Shown here in pieces: positions 44,423 through 52,398 of a stretch of 64,000 bases of DNA. The translations under genes and the position numbers were made by a program. The stretch's first letter is position 1. The number at the start of each line of letters is the position of its first letter. Source of the stretch: Halomarina litorea (GTDB lineage Archaea; Halobacteriota; Halobacteria; Halobacteriales; Haloarculaceae); contig NZ_CP100448.1 of the NCBI RefSeq assembly GCF_024227715.1, positions 1,819,655 through 1,883,654 of the forward strand, given 5' to 3'. The notes beneath the pieces are model-generated. The model was not told the DNA's origin. It worked only from the letters and a program-made list of their open reading frames with translations, and made no database searches.

Positions 44423-45424
44423 ATGCGTGACTCCACACCACAGATATCCTCCAGTCAGAGTGCCATAGCCGCTCTTGTGCAGAATTTCCCGAATGGCGTT
44501 CTTGTTCTCTTCGACGAGGACCACCGGTATCGGGCTGTGGGTCCGAACGTACTTCCATTCTCGAAGACGAAAGCAACTGAGCTACTCGGGCGCTCAATTC
44601 ACGAACTGTTCCCTGAACAGACTACCCGTCGTCTCGAACCGGAAATGCGTGCGACGATTCAGGGCCACGCACGTTCCTTCGATATCGAGTATGACGACCG
44701 CATCCATCACATCGAGACCAAACCCACGAAGATTAACGGCGAGCCGTATGGTGTTCTCGCCACACAGGACGTAACGCAGGAGCGCGAGACTGCAGATGCA
44801 TTACAGGAACAGAACGAGCGTCTGGATCAATTTGCAAGTATGATCTCACACGATCTCAGGAACCCACTCTCGATTGCCACCGGCCATTTGGAACTGTACC
44901 AAGAAACCGGTGACTCCGCTCATCTTACGGAAGTCGAGAAGGCACTCACCCGCCTCGATGAGCTCACACAGGACCTGCTAACACTTGTACAGCCAAACGA
45001 GATGGCGGACTCCCTCGAGGACGTCTCGTTGAGTGCGGTCGCCCATGATGCGTGGGAGATGATTGAGACCCGTGACGCGAGCTTGACGGCCTCTGACTAC
45101 TACGTGAAGGCAGACCGTGGCCAGTTGCAGGCGCTCTTCGAGAATCTGTTCCAAAACGCAATCGGACACGGTGGTGACGAGGTTACGATTCGGGTTGGCG
45201 CTCGCGAAGACGGCTTCTACATTGAAGACACGGGAACAGGAATCCCCGAAGAGAAGCGCGAAACCGTTTTCGAACATGGCTTTTCAACGGGGTACGGAGG
45301 GAACGGCGTCGGGCTTACCATCGTCAGTCGAATCGCCAACCACCACGGTTGGTCGATCGAATTGACCGAGGAGGAATCCGGTGGGGCACGCTTCGAGTTC
45401 ACTGGCGTTGAGGTCGCTGACTGA
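44423..45424 (+). CDS. PAS-domain sensor histidine kinase
   Basis: 333 residues from the ATG at 44423. A PAS domain lies at about 15-120, the HisKA dimerisation helix has H143 in MISHDLRNPLS, and the HATPase domain has NLFQNAIGHG (N box), DTGTGIPEE and GYGGNGVGLTIV. No membrane helix, so it senses a cytoplasmic or membrane-diffusible cue. Runs convergently with the receiver/PAS protein, whose stop is three bases away; the pair may work together although each has its own promoter. Confidence 0.92.
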   Translation: MRDSTPQISSSQSAIAALVQNFPNGVLVLFDEDHRYRAVGPNVLPFSKTKATELLGRSIHELFPEQTTRRLEPEMRATIQGHARSFDIEYDDRIHHIETKPTKINGEPYGVLATQDVTQERETADALQEQNERLDQFASMISHDLRNPLSIATGHLELYQETGDSAHLTEVEKALTRLDELTQDLLTLVQPNEMADSLEDVSLSAVAHDAWEMIETRDASLTASDYYVKADRGQLQALFENLFQNAIGHGGDEVTIRVGAREDGFYIEDTGTGIPEEKRETVFEHGFSTGYGGNGVGLTIVSRIANHHGWSIELTEEESGGARFEFTGVEVAD

Positions 45425-45427
45425 CCG

Positions 45428-46924
45428 CTACGCTGGAACAGAAGCCGTTTCTTCGGGGGCGGTTATCACACCGAACCCACGAATCGTTCCTTCGGGAGTA
45501 TGACTAGCGATGATCGTCATGGGCGCTGCGAACGTGCTACCGTCGCTCCGGCACCATTCTACTTCTGCCGTCACTTCGCCGTCCTTCCGAGCAGACTCGA
45601 TAAAACGCTCAGCGCGACTTCCATCAGCCGAGTCTGATGAGAGTAGTGTATCGAGATGGAGGCCGAGAACGTCCTCGACCGAATGTCCTAGCAGGTCTCT
45701 GGCGTGATCGTTCCAGCGAGTTAGGTACCCCTCGTGGTCCAGGGTGTAGAACGCGCTCCCGTCCGCGATCTCTAAAAGGTGGTAGAATTCTCCATATTTC
45801 GTCGCTGTTGACCGTTCTCTGGTGAGGTCTTGGGCCGTACAGACAATGCTTCCACTTTCCGTCTTCGCCAATCGGTGATCCGTAACGAGTCGGTTGCCTT
45901 GCTTCGTGAGACGGACGGTCTCACCGCTCCAGTACCCCTGCTTCGATACTTCTGGGAGGATATTATGTTCGAGTCGGTCTGCTTCCTCATTGTGATAGAG
46001 GAGTTTCCAAGAACGGCCATTGAGTTCCGACCGCTCATAGCCGAAGAGCGAGGCAAATGCAGGGTTCAGGTATGAAAACGTTCCATCTGGTTCCACGAGA
46101 CTAATCCCCTCGGTCGCAGTCTCGATGACGCGAAGTCCGTGATCCCCCTTGTACGCCGTGATATCCTGGACATAACCCACGATTCTAGCAACGGATCCGT
46201 CCTCGTTGAGAATCGGCTTACTCTGTCCGCGTACCCAGTGCACACCCTGTTCGGGATGGATCACCCGATATTCAATCTCATCAGGCGTTCCGTTTGATAG
46301 CTTTTCCATCGATACCAGAGCTTTCTCACGGTCGTTTTCGTGGATGTGGGTGAGAAATACGTCCGGCGTGTCCTCAAGCACCTCCACGGGGATGCCCCAG
46401 ATATCTTCGAACGCGGAATTGATGAAAAGCAGCCCGCTCCAATCTGGAGTAACGCTAAACAATATATCCTCTGAGTTTTCAGCAAGTTCCGAGAATCGCT
46501 GTTCTGTCTCTCGGATCACCTCTTGTGCATTGTAGTTAGCGACGGCGTTCTTGATCCGGTTCGCGAGAATTGTGTACTGGCTGGTGCCTGTCTCCTTCTG
46601 AAGATAGTCAGTAACGCCAGCAGAAATCGCCTCACTTGCAACATCCTCGCTTCCCTTCCCCGTGTATAGAATGAATGGGACGCGAGGATGAGTTTCCCGG
46701 ATTGTTGTGAGGAAGTCGAGACCAGACTGACCCGGCATATCATAGTCCGAGACGATACAGTGGAATTCCCCATCTGAAAAGGCCTCAAGACCGTCACTCA
46801 CGTTCGTCTTAGAGTCGACAACAAATCGGTCATCCTCCCGATTGAGAAACATCGCAGTTAGTTCAGCCAGGTCTGGTTCATCGTCGACGTGGAGGACCCG
46901 GATCTTGGGCGGAAGAGAGTTCAT
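45428..46924 (-). CDS. Response regulator with REC and three PAS domains, no kinase
   Basis: 498 residues. Receiver domain at 8-125 with acidic pair D14-D15, phospho-acceptor D60 in IVSDYDMP and K109 in DYLQKE. Three PAS domains follow at about 145-265, 270-375 and 385-490. There is no HisKA, HATPase or DNA-binding domain, so output must pass through protein contacts, likely with the convergent kinase. ATAATTTAG (46952-46960, plus strand) lies 28-36 bases before the ATG and could be its TATA element. Confidence 0.9.
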   Translation of the reverse strand: MNSLPPKIRVLHVDDEPDLAELTAMFLNREDDRFVVDSKTNVSDGLEAFSDGEFHCIVSDYDMPGQSGLDFLTTIRETHPRVPFILYTGKGSEDVASEAISAGVTDYLQKETGTSQYTILANRIKNAVANYNAQEVIRETEQRFSELAENSEDILFSVTPDWSGLLFINSAFEDIWGIPVEVLEDTPDVFLTHIHENDREKALVSMEKLSNGTPDEIEYRVIHPEQGVHWVRGQSKPILNEDGSVARIVGYVQDITAYKGDHGLRVIETATEGISLVEPDGTFSYLNPAFASLFGYERSELNGRSWKLLYHNEEADRLEHNILPEVSKQGYWSGETVRLTKQGNRLVTDHRLAKTESGSIVCTAQDLTRERSTATKYGEFYHLLEIADGSAFYTLDHEGYLTRWNDHARDLLGHSVEDVLGLHLDTLLSSDSADGSRAERFIESARKDGEVTAEVEWCRSDGSTFAAPMTIIASHTPEGTIRGFGVITAPEETASVPA

Positions 46925-47215
46925 TATCTAGCTACGAGGAGATGAGCCTCCATAATTTAGTAGGATTTGTGATCTGATACACAGCGAATGACTGTCCGGG
47001 AGATGGCCAATTCACCAAGTGTTTGGCGTATTTAGTAGAAGGGTCCAGAACGACCTGATAAGGGAGCCGTCCAGCGATTTCAGAGTTCACTACTGCCAAA
47101 ATCGAACGCTTCGGGGATGTTTCGTAACTCGGTATCCAGATCGGAGACTCCGTAAGGGTCCTGAATGGAGAGCGCAGTTCCCCGAACAATCCAGAAACCT
47201 CTGATATCCCACTCA
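46925..47215. other. AT-richer stretch, no gene supported
   Basis: A minus-strand frame of 94 codons (46932-47216) runs through and its ATG overlaps the stop of the short gene before it (TAATG), but the product would be basic, unlike proteins here, and it covers the promoter of the receiver/PAS gene. I leave it out. Confidence 0.4.
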
Positions 47216-47404
47216 TTACCCCGTCGTCCACCCACGGAACTGCAGATCAGTCTCAGCGATGGACACGGGGACGCCGACAGCGCTCGGCTCGATATCCAAT
47301 GGAGCGAACTGGGGATGTATTCGTTTCATTAGGTCGGTAGCGACGACGTCAACTGGCGATTCAATCGTCACCCGATTACACACTCTCCCGAGATCCACTT
47401 TCAT
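47216..47404 (-). CDS. Short hypothetical protein, possibly a gene fragment
   Basis: 62 residues from an ATG at 47404 (MKVDLGRVCNRVTIESPVDV). The composition is acidic and coding-like, and the same frame stays open upstream to about 47505 with equally plausible sequence (SPLADAERLPIETGVGRG), so this may be the tail of a longer, truncated gene. No family recognised. Confidence 0.38.
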   Translation of the reverse strand: MKVDLGRVCNRVTIESPVDVVATDLMKRIHPQFAPLDIEPSAVGVPVSIAETDLQFRGWTTG

Positions 47405-47426
47405 CCCCCGCCCGACGCCAGTCTCG

Positions 47427-47951
47427 ATGGGGAGTCTTTCCGCGTCGGCGAGTGGTGAGGCGCTTCCGGCGTCGGTGGAGACGCAAATCGAGACGCAGAG
47501 CGAGCCCTACACATCGGCTGCGTTCTTCCACTTCAAGGCGACGGGCTCGCTCGAACGCCACCACGCCTACCACGCTGCGTACGACTCAGACGCGTTCACC
47601 GTCGACTTCGAGGCCGACTACGAGTCGGGAATCTGACCCGCACTCGCCGAGGTCACCGGGTACGAAGCACTCACACCGGATGGTGGAACGCTCAAACCGT
47701 CTCTTCCAGTGAACTGGACTACCGTAAGTCGGTTAGATCGGACAGTCTTCCAGCGCCGAGACATCGACCACTACGTCGTCCCCTGTGACGGGACCGAGGA
47801 GTGGCTGGTCCTGCTCTGTGCGCAGGGTGACCGTGCGTATCCCGCCCCGCTCGACAAGCGAACCGTTCCGATTGAAGAGAGTCCTGCTCTCGCCGTGCAG
47901 GAACTCGTCGCTGAGAGCAACGACCTCGTCGAACCGGAAGAGGATGTGTGA
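47427..47951 (+). pseudogene. Gene of about 175 codons broken by one in-frame TGA
   Basis: A single frame with acidic, haloarchaeal-like composition runs from an ATG at 47427 to the stop at 47949, interrupted only by TGA at 47634-47636. Before the stop it reads YTSAAFFHFKATGSLERHHA and DFEADYESGI; after it PALAEVTGYEALTPDGG and VPCDGTEEWLVLLCAQGDRA. A Trp codon (TGG) at the break would restore it. I do not recognise the family. The antisense frame at 47733-48143 is basic and is taken as a shadow. Confidence 0.55.
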
Positions 47952-48139
47952 GAAGAATCTTCGCTTCTCCCGAGCCACCCACCCAGTGTTCAACACGGTT
48001 ACATGATTGGTCGAACCGGGTTTCAGTTCACACGGACGTCGGGAAGGTGCGACTGTCCGACCCATCAGGATAGTGACCCGGTCACGGCGCCGCTTGGATT
48101 GTGGTTTGCCGAGCGAGTCAAAATCGAGCAAATTCACGG

Positions 48140-49165
48140 TCATTCCGCTGCCGCAAATCGGAATCCGTCTTGACTATAATAATAAACTACTGCATCCTCA
48201 ACCACGACATACACGTTCCGATCGAGATCATGGATTACCCGATTGTTCGTATCAATCGCAATATCAATTAATCCTTCTAACGAGTCAATTGAGACGGTTG
48301 TTCCGGCAAACGAATTCGATAATGAGCCAGTGGAGATCCATTCTGAATATCTGATTTCATCAACGCGTTGTTCGAGTCGCCGTTGGTCGAATCCACGATG
48401 ATAGCTGATGGCAATGGCACCAGCTACTACAAGCAGTCCAAAACCAATACCCCCAGCTAGCGCATACCCAATCGGGCCCCGAGCAGGAACCGGGACTTTC
48501 CGCGTTACGGGGGTGCTGTGAGTCCGTTCAAGGGGTTCTGCCTCAATAGTATACCAGGAGTCAGTGAGTCGTACTGGAACGGCCTCTGTTAACTCTCCGG
48601 CATACTCATCCGTTTCGTACGAAACCGTTACAAGTAGCTGAACCCGGACCGTCCCCGCTTGCCCGATCTCGGAGTCAATTTCGTCGAGTCGGGTGTCCAG
48701 ATCGCGAATGTCGAGCGACGTTTTGGTTACGAACTCACCACTCGATGTAGTACGTTCGTTTTTAGCTATCAGATGAGACTCCTGCCAGAATACAGATCCA
48801 TCATGAGCCACCTGATACCGGATACGTATCTCTTGTTCAACATGTGTGCCTTGCATCTTTGGAAGAGTCGTGCGCTGTGTGAGAGTAACCGAAGGTGTCG
48901 AAGCAAGAAGGTACACTGGCTGATCCTGTAATTCGACTCCGGAACTGTAGAGGGAGGTATTTCCCGTGGTAATTGCGCTTGTGTGGAGTTCAGATCGGAC
49001 TGTCTGCTTGTTCGTATGGTCAGTAACTTCGGTTGTCGGAGGGTTTGTGTATACCCATCCTGAAACTCCCAGAAGCAAGATCCCAAGGATGGAAAGCCCA
49101 ATAATTACACTCGGACCGTACCGAGCAACTAAGACCTTCACGCGAAGAATCGCTAATCGACTCAT
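48140..49165 (-). CDS. DUF5305-like double-anchored membrane protein
   Basis: 341 residues. A membrane helix at about 18-40 (SVIIGLSILGILLLGVSGWV), a mostly beta ectodomain of about 185 residues, a second helix at about 230-252 (GYALAGGIGFGLLVVAGAI), and a cytoplasmic C-terminal domain of 85 residues. This layout matches haloarchaeal DUF5305 proteins that sit beside signal peptidase genes. The ATG overlaps the stop of the exported protein upstream by four bases (ATGA), so it is the last gene of a coupled four-gene run. Role unknown; anchoring or assembly of the exported proteins is a reasonable guess. Confidence 0.72.
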   Translation of the reverse strand: MSRLAILRVKVLVARYGPSVIIGLSILGILLLGVSGWVYTNPPTTEVTDHTNKQTVRSELHTSAITTGNTSLYSSGVELQDQPVYLLASTPSVTLTQRTTLPKMQGTHVEQEIRIRYQVAHDGSVFWQESHLIAKNERTTSSGEFVTKTSLDIRDLDTRLDEIDSEIGQAGTVRVQLLVTVSYETDEYAGELTEAVPVRLTDSWYTIEAEPLERTHSTPVTRKVPVPARGPIGYALAGGIGFGLLVVAGAIAISYHRGFDQRRLEQRVDEIRYSEWISTGSLSNSFAGTTVSIDSLEGLIDIAIDTNNRVIHDLDRNVYVVVEDAVVYYYSQDGFRFAAAE

Positions 49166-49665
49166 GCATTCACCTGTACTTCGCGATCAAGAGCTTTCAC
49201 AGTTAATCCTGGGGCAGAAGCTGTGATGTGAAAATACACGATCTCATCAGTAAGCGAACTGTCGTCGGGGATCTTGATTTGTACCGTCTCGGCCGTTCCT
49301 TGTGCAACTGTAAATGTGGTTTCGTTACTGTAGTTGACACTACCCGCGCTAATGTCACCAATGGGTATTGAATCGTTTCGGAGTGTGACCGTGATTGTGA
49401 CGTCCCGCCCAAGGTGATTCGTAATGGTCACTAAATCAGATGTGTCGTTGATATAGACTGACTTCGAACTGTTGATTTTCAGGGCACCATTTGTATCACC
49501 AACGACATTGAGGTTAGCTCCTCTGGACGCTTCTCCCTGAGTAAACGACGCAGCAGGGAGGCTGGCACTGACGACCAACACACCGATGAGTACCAGTCCA
49601 CATAAGCGAATGAATGAACTGTGGGACTCCACACGCGTACGAGAACGTCGTTGAGGTCTTCTCAC
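49162..49665 (-). CDS. Small exported beta-rich protein B
   Basis: 167 residues from a GTG at 49665 that overlaps the signal peptidase stop (GTGA); a GTG at 49677 is also possible. Basic N-terminus RRPQRRSRTR, hydrophobic core LCGLVLIGVLVVSASLPAA and a likely cleavage before FTQGEASRGA make a signal peptide. The mature part begins ANLNVVGDTNGALKIN, very like the start of exported protein A (NVNVVNDDTG), and continues as predicted beta strands. Resembles small haloarchaeal exported proteins of the DUF1102 kind. Likely client of the adjoining signal peptidase. Confidence 0.7.
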   Translation of the reverse strand: MRRPQRRSRTRVESHSSFIRLCGLVLIGVLVVSASLPAASFTQGEASRGANLNVVGDTNGALKINSSKSVYINDTSDLVTITNHLGRDVTITVTLRNDSIPIGDISAGSVNYSNETTFTVAQGTAETVQIKIPDDSSLTDEIVYFHITASAPGLTVKALDREVQVNA

Positions 49666-50675
49666 AGTTCCCGCCACCTCCGCTTGAGTGCTCGGACTGA
49701 CCGACTTTCGACGGATCGTACCGGCCGCTTTCCATCGATGCCTACGAACATCGCAATCATGATTGGGAACATAATTACGCCGACTGTCGCACTTCCAGCG
49801 AGAAGTGGATGGATCCGATGAAGGCGTCTAATCACGCCTATCGGGAGAACTGTGACGTAGCGGTTAACAGTGACAGAAGTTGTGACTACACCGGTTTGAG
49901 ACGGCGGTGGGATTCGTACTGAGACAGTGATTGTAGACGCGTTACGGGTCTGGTTCGTGATCGCCATTCCGTCTGCACTGACCATGTACGCAGTCAATGG
50001 AACCGTCGACCGATTGATTACAAGTGTCTCTGTAGTCGGTTCGCCTACGGTAAGCCTGTTGGGCCCAGAAGCTCCGGAGTCAAGAGCAACGTATGTGAGT
50101 TGCTCCGTGTGTCCACCGATAAACTGGAGGCCGATGGCACTTATCACTGCGACAGCAAATATTGGCCACAGGACATCCCGTACGCGTGGAACTGACCGAG
50201 ACGGCCGCGTTGGGGTGCGTTCACGGAGTCCCCCGAGTAGTAGAACCAACCCTAGAAGACTGGTGATCTGAATCCGGTGGGCTTGAATGAATCGGACGGC
50301 ATGCCCAAGTCCAGGGATGACGACTGGATTTCCGTGGATGGCGAGCACTCGTCCGCGAATTTCATCTGGGCGTACGTACGAGGCACCTCCTGCCTGGTCG
50401 GTTGATGGATTGGCATCGCCCTTCGTTATGAACCCGTGTTCTGACTGGCCAACAATCCGGTGGGTAGTATACGAATTTCGTTCGGGTGACCAAAATGTGA
50501 CGATGTCACCCACGTCAACGTCGCTGGCTGGAACCAACAGATACCCATCGTACTGATGGATGGTTGGTTCCATACTGCCCGAGTACACGTAAGAAAGTTG
50601 GACGGGAGCCGTAGCTGGCATGAGTGCCAGGAGGCACAGGAGTCCAACGACTACGAGACCAGCGCGTTTTAGCAT
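49662..50675 (-). CDS. SipW-like signal peptidase I with extra C-terminal domain
   Basis: 337 residues, about twice the usual archaeal length. The catalytic part (1-150) has the nucleophile S34 in YSGSMEPT, H72 in YTTHRIVG (the Ser-His arrangement of archaeal, ER and SipW enzymes rather than Ser-Lys), and D87 in TKGDANP. A helix near 140-150 (ITSLLGLVLLLGG) and another near 172-190 are followed by an Ig-like beta segment (about 195-270, with TETLVINRSTVPLTAYMVS) and a final helix near 285-312. The C-terminal half resembles the beta domain of exported proteins. Sits between two exported-protein genes, so it probably processes them. Confidence 0.85.
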   Translation of the reverse strand: MLKRAGLVVVGLLCLLALMPATAPVQLSYVYSGSMEPTIHQYDGYLLVPASDVDVGDIVTFWSPERNSYTTHRIVGQSEHGFITKGDANPSTDQAGGASYVRPDEIRGRVLAIHGNPVVIPGLGHAVRFIQAHRIQITSLLGLVLLLGGLRERTPTRPSRSVPRVRDVLWPIFAVAVISAIGLQFIGGHTEQLTYVALDSGASGPNRLTVGEPTTETLVINRSTVPLTAYMVSADGMAITNQTRNASTITVSVRIPPPSQTGVVTTSVTVNRYVTVLPIGVIRRLHRIHPLLAGSATVGVIMFPIMIAMFVGIDGKRPVRSVESRSVRALKRRWREL

Positions 50676-50705
50676 GGAAAGATCGATTTAAACGTTGGAT
50701 CGGGG

Positions 50706-51254
50706 TTAGGCCGAAACCGTGAGGGTTCCGGACAGATCCGTCGAACTCGTCACACCGTTGGTGTCGACGACGATCACGACGTAGTAGGTCGCACCGGCAG
50801 CAGCGCCAGTGATCGTGTCTGACGTCGACTCTTCGCTAATCGTCGCAACCTGCGTGTTGGAGCTGTCGTAGATCTGGAACTCAATGTTTGCATCAGCATC
50901 GCCAGCGCCAGCGCCCGTGTAGCTAACGGTGATATCGTGGGATTCTGCGTCGAGGTTGGAAATCTTGAACGCGCTCTGGTTTATTGCGTCGGACGGATTG
51001 CCGAGTTCGTAGTGAGACTCAGCGTTCACGCCCCCTGCACCGCCCTTCGTGAAGTCGATTTCGAGAGCGCCCGACGCGTTTTGGAAGACGAGGGGGCCCG
51101 AGGTCCCGTCTGCAAGCGCGAGGAGACCGGTGTCGTCGTTTACGACGTTGACATTCGATGACCGTTCAACCGTACCACTCGTGTATGCACTAGCACCGAG
51201 CGTAGCTGCGACGATGATCAGCACCATCGCGACGCCCGCAATCTTGAATCGCAT
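50706..51254 (-). CDS. Small exported beta-rich protein A
   Basis: 182 residues. Signal peptide MRFKIAGVAMVLIIVAATLG, with likely cleavage near ASAYTSG. The mature protein starts ERSSNVNVVNDDTGLLALAD and has a beta-strand pattern with ISNLDAESHDITVSYTG and GATYYVVIVVDTNG. The DUF1102-like N-terminus and size (about 150 mature residues) recall SipW/TasA-class fibre proteins, though I cannot show homology. First gene of the cluster; the next gene starts 30 bases downstream. Confidence 0.75.
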   Translation of the reverse strand: MRFKIAGVAMVLIIVAATLGASAYTSGTVERSSNVNVVNDDTGLLALADGTSGPLVFQNASGALEIDFTKGGAGGVNAESHYELGNPSDAINQSAFKISNLDAESHDITVSYTGAGAGDADANIEFQIYDSSNTQVATISEESTSDTITGAAAGATYYVVIVVDTNGVTSSTDLSGTLTVSA

Positions 51255-51452
51255 TACAGGTTGGTTATTATCTTATGGTGACGAGTAAGAAGACGATAAG
51301 TAATTTAAGTATAGATTATTGACTTACTAACTGTTTAGATTAGGAGACATTCAATGCGATACTTCAATTGGCCTGAGAGAAGATGGCGGACGGAAATCGG
51401 CACGCACGAATTCTTGACCGACCCAGGATACGTTAACGGTCGACCAAATCTA
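51255..51452. other. AT-rich regulatory stretch before the exported-protein cluster
   Basis: Holds several TATA-like runs on the minus strand (near 51266-51277 and 51299-51308) that could start the cluster transcript. I see no gene in it. Confidence 0.4.
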
Positions 51453-51632
51453 TTACAACAGTTGCCGCCAGGCGATTGACTGGTGGTGAGGGTCAGATAT
51501 CTTAAAGAGACTGTCGCAGTTAGTGTATTTCCAGACATATGCTCCGAGTTCTTGATAGCCACCATCCGAACGAGGGTTCGAAGGGATCCAAGTCCGATTG
51601 CAGGTTGGACACCTCTGCGGCCGCGAACTCAT
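51453..51632 (-). CDS. 59-residue Cys-containing microprotein
   Basis: 59 residues, starting at the ATG at 51632, which overlaps the stop of the HalX protein by four bases (ATGA). Near the N-terminus is CPTC (residues 8-11: PQRCPTCNRTW), and a lone cysteine appears in YTNCDSLF (residue about 40). This looks like a zinc ribbon whose second knuckle has lost one cysteine. The rest is polar with aromatic residues and no hydrophobic helix. Coupling to the regulator suggests a partner or antagonist; function unknown. Confidence 0.6.
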   Translation of the reverse strand: MSSRPQRCPTCNRTWIPSNPRSDGGYQELGAYVWKYTNCDSLFKISDPHHQSIAWRQLL

Positions 51633-52270
51633 TTGTCGAGTCCCATAAATAGTCGAGTGAAATCGCTATCATCGAAATCGGTGACTAGCCCATCGATTTG
51701 GGTTTCAACGCAGTCAAGTTCCTCAGAGAACGTGGTATATTGTCCATCTCTCTCAAGTTCCTCGATGGAGCTATCAGTTTCAAGCGTGGCGAGCTTCGAG
51801 GCGATATTTAAATGAGATTGAACCAACCTGTGATAGGATTGTCGTCGAAGGAGGAGCGTTACCGTCTCCGACAATTCCGACTCAGTTACTGGCCGGATTA
51901 GGTGCTCGTCGGCAGTACTCTGTGCTACGCCTGTTTTGATATTTGGACTTACGAGAGCAATAAGAGATGATGAAGGGTATTGATCTCGCAAGGCACTAAG
52001 GAATGTCTCTTTACAATCCAGATCCCGGTTGCTGTTATAAATCACCGTGTTAACCGAGGTGGAACCCGATGAAAGAGCAGTATCTATCGAAATTGCAGAT
52101 ACAGTAAACTCCTCTATGCTATTCTCGAAGAGAGAGAGGTGTGAAGAAGGAACGAGTTCATTGCTGGCGTCTACGAACAGAATTTCGATTTGGTCCTCAT
52201 GAACAGGAATATTGTTTTTCGCCGTCCCTTCCGACTCGGTCCCACTTTTGGACGTAGATGAGGAAGTCAT
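51629..52270 (-). CDS. HalX-domain protein with degenerate receiver
   Basis: 213 residues. The C-terminal 65 residues match the HalX domain (YHRLVQSHLNIASKLATLE, then LDCVETQIDGL). The N-terminal part keeps the receiver outline (EILFVDAS start, SSLIALVSP strand, HLIRPVTESEL end) but the phospho-acceptor strand reads VNTVIYNSNRD with no Asp at the expected place, the acidic pair is only VDAS and the conserved lysine is Arg. It should not be phosphorylated in the normal way. Together with the 59-residue microprotein it forms a two-gene operon facing the exported-protein cluster. Confidence 0.78.
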   Translation of the reverse strand: MTSSSTSKSGTESEGTAKNNIPVHEDQIEILFVDASNELVPSSHLSLFENSIEEFTVSAISIDTALSSGSTSVNTVIYNSNRDLDCKETFLSALRDQYPSSSLIALVSPNIKTGVAQSTADEHLIRPVTESELSETVTLLLRRQSYHRLVQSHLNIASKLATLETDSSIEELERDGQYTTFSEELDCVETQIDGLVTDFDDSDFTRLFMGLDK

Positions 52271-52398
52271 TACTAGACCTCGTGTGTTGTATCACCGAAA
52301 TTGAACTAGGTAAAAGACTAAGCGTGAGGGTTCGGGAGCGCTAATTGTTTAATCTAGACGTAGAGTACCACCTCATCTGAAACGCAGGTTTATCGGAA

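Noticed and set aside
46932-47231. Minus-strand frame of 99 codons with a TAATG overlap to the short gene before it
   Set aside because: Product would be basic and lacks any pattern; it covers the promoter of the receiver/PAS gene.
47634-47636. TGA read as selenocysteine
   Set aside because: No SECIS-like structure seen, and haloarchaea are not known to use selenocysteine; a nonsense mutation is simpler.
47733-48143. Minus-strand frame of 136 codons
   Set aside because: Basic composition; the opposite strand carries the more plausible, acidic coding frame.
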